Position numbers and translations under genes: made by a program | The notes under the pieces: generated by a model | Seen by the model: the letters and a program-made list of their open reading frames with translations, nothing else | Told to the model about the DNA's origin: nothing | Databases searched by the model: none | Part shown: piece by piece, positions 63,371 through 64,000 of the stretch | Layout of the letters: every line of letters begins with the position of its first letter | Numbering within the stretch: the stretch's first letter is position 1 | Source of the DNA: Lepturacanthus savala | Taxonomy: Eukaryota; Chordata; Actinopteri; Scombriformes; Trichiuridae | Direction: 5' to 3' | Assembly (NCBI GenBank): GCA_030544235.1 | Contig: CM060464.1 | Location: 35,465,602-35,529,601 of the forward strand | DNA length: 64,000 bases

Positions 63371-64000
63371 TGTAGGAGCCTAAATGCAGTTTATTTTATT
63401 TGGAATAATTTCTTATTTAAAAAGAAATGTAAGTTCATAAGTGGGCGACACGGTGGAGCAGGGGTTAGCGCTGCTGCCTCACAGCAAGAAGGTCGCAGGT
63501 TCAAGACCTCCTTGGTCCTGGGTCTGGGACCTTTCTGTGTGGAGTTTGCATGTTCTCCCCGTGTCTGCGTGGGTTTTCACCGGGTACTCCGGCTTCCTCC
63601 CACAGTCCAAAAACATGCTGAGGTTAATTGGCAACTCTAAATTGCCCATAGGTGTGAGTGTGTGAGTGAATGGTGTGTGTGCCCCACGATTGGCTGGCGA
63701 CCATCTGGGGTGTATCCCTGCCTCTCGCCGTAACGCGCTGGGATAGGCTCCAGCAGACCCCTGCGACCCTAATGAGGAATAAGCAGGTATAGAAAATGAC
63801 TGACTGACTGACTGTAAGTTCATAAGTAAGATTAATATTGTTTATTATTTCATTATTTAAAAGGATTTAACATATTATTTACATATGTACAAGATTTATT
63901 TTTATAACCGGAAGACAAGACTTTTATTGTGACATTTGTTATTCTCGGTTGCCATGGGAGCGAGGTCAGTAAGAACAGGAAGAAGATTGGAGCAAAATAG
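63371..64000 (+). repeat. 3' LTR of the BEL element, split by a SINE
   Basis: Starts TGTAGGAGCCTAAATGCAGT. Positions 63,371-63,442 and 63,828-64,000 align to the 5' LTR. The window ends inside the LTR at AGCAAAATAG. Confidence 0.88.
63443..63814 (+). mobile_element. tRNA-like SINE, copy 3, inserted in the BEL LTR
   Basis: 372 bp. GGGCGACACGGTGGAGCAGG head, B-box-like GGTTCAAGACC, and GACTGACTGACTG tail. A perfect 13-bp TSD TAAGTTCATAAGT lies at 63,430-63,442 and 63,815-63,827. It is in the plus orientation and more intact than copy 2. Confidence 0.95.

Larger units (their letters stand above)
57426..64000 (+). mobile_element. BEL/Pao LTR retrotransposon inserted in the PB1 exon
   Basis: 5' LTR starts TGAAGGAGCCTAAATGCAG at 57,426; the 3' LTR starts TGTAGGAGCC at 63,371 after a purine tract (AGGGGCCGGAAA) and runs past the window end. 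Gag-like, zinc-knuckle, protease, RT and integrase parts occur in the BEL/Pao order. The full length cannot be given because the 3' LTR is cut by the window end. The coding region is broken by frameshifts, stops and a large deletion. Confidence 0.88.

Noticed and set aside
63441..63823. ORFs over the SINE (also at 5046-5270)
   Set aside because: They fall inside a SINE with TSDs.

Overview
The window looks like teleost fish nuclear DNA, most likely from a percomorph. It is AT-rich and intron-rich, and it holds the 5' to 3' order maml1 - ltc4s, which matches the human 5q35 order MAML1 - LTC4S. It is loaded with typical fish repeats: Tc1-like elements, hAT MITEs, a tRNA-like SINE, LINE 3' ends, Gypsy and BEL/Pao LTR elements, and TA/CA microsatellites. 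The organism and the synteny are inferred from sequence recognition; no database search was run.

Positions 1-31,970 are maml1 (mastermind-like 1, the Notch co-activator) on the + strand. A promoter with CRE, CCAAT and YY1-type motifs lies near 230-372. Five coding exons (1442-1771, 21171-22502, 27279-27536, 28319-28448, 29060-30060) have canonical splice sites and join to about 1,016 codons. The 3'UTR runs to about 31,970. Intron 1 (19.4 kb) and intron 2 hold Tc1 copies, an L2-like LINE remnant, a SINE with target-site duplications (TSDs) and several hAT-like elements.

Positions 32,218-36,438 are ltc4s (leukotriene C4 synthase) on the + strand. It is an intact five-exon gene of 150 codons plus stop, and its ATG lies only about 250 bp past the likely maml1 poly(A) site. 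Intron 4 carries a complete 881-bp hAT element with an 8-bp TSD and an internally deleted SINE.

Positions 36,440-57,000 contain no gene I can name. They hold a LINE 3' end, a 15-bp minisatellite, a damaged Ty3/Gypsy element with a chromodomain remnant (44,298-48,503), a nested block of a Tc1-like element, a small MITE and a retroviral integrase fragment (49.1-51.1 kb), a BED zinc-finger exon remnant, a second Gypsy fragment on the minus strand with its LTR (52.9-54.5 kb), and a hAT-like element (54.6-55.7 kb).

Positions 57,003-57,425 are a PB1-domain coding exon. A BEL/Pao LTR retrotransposon begins at 57,426, inside the reading frame, and runs to the window end. Its gag, protease, RT and integrase parts are recognisable but broken by frameshifts, stops and a large deletion, although the visible parts of its two LTRs are almost identical. 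Its 3' LTR is split by a SINE with a perfect 13-bp TSD.

The two host genes are not known to act in one pathway. The exciting part of the window is the layered transposon history and the retroelement that cut a PB1-domain gene. I saw no clear new enzymatic or defence system.
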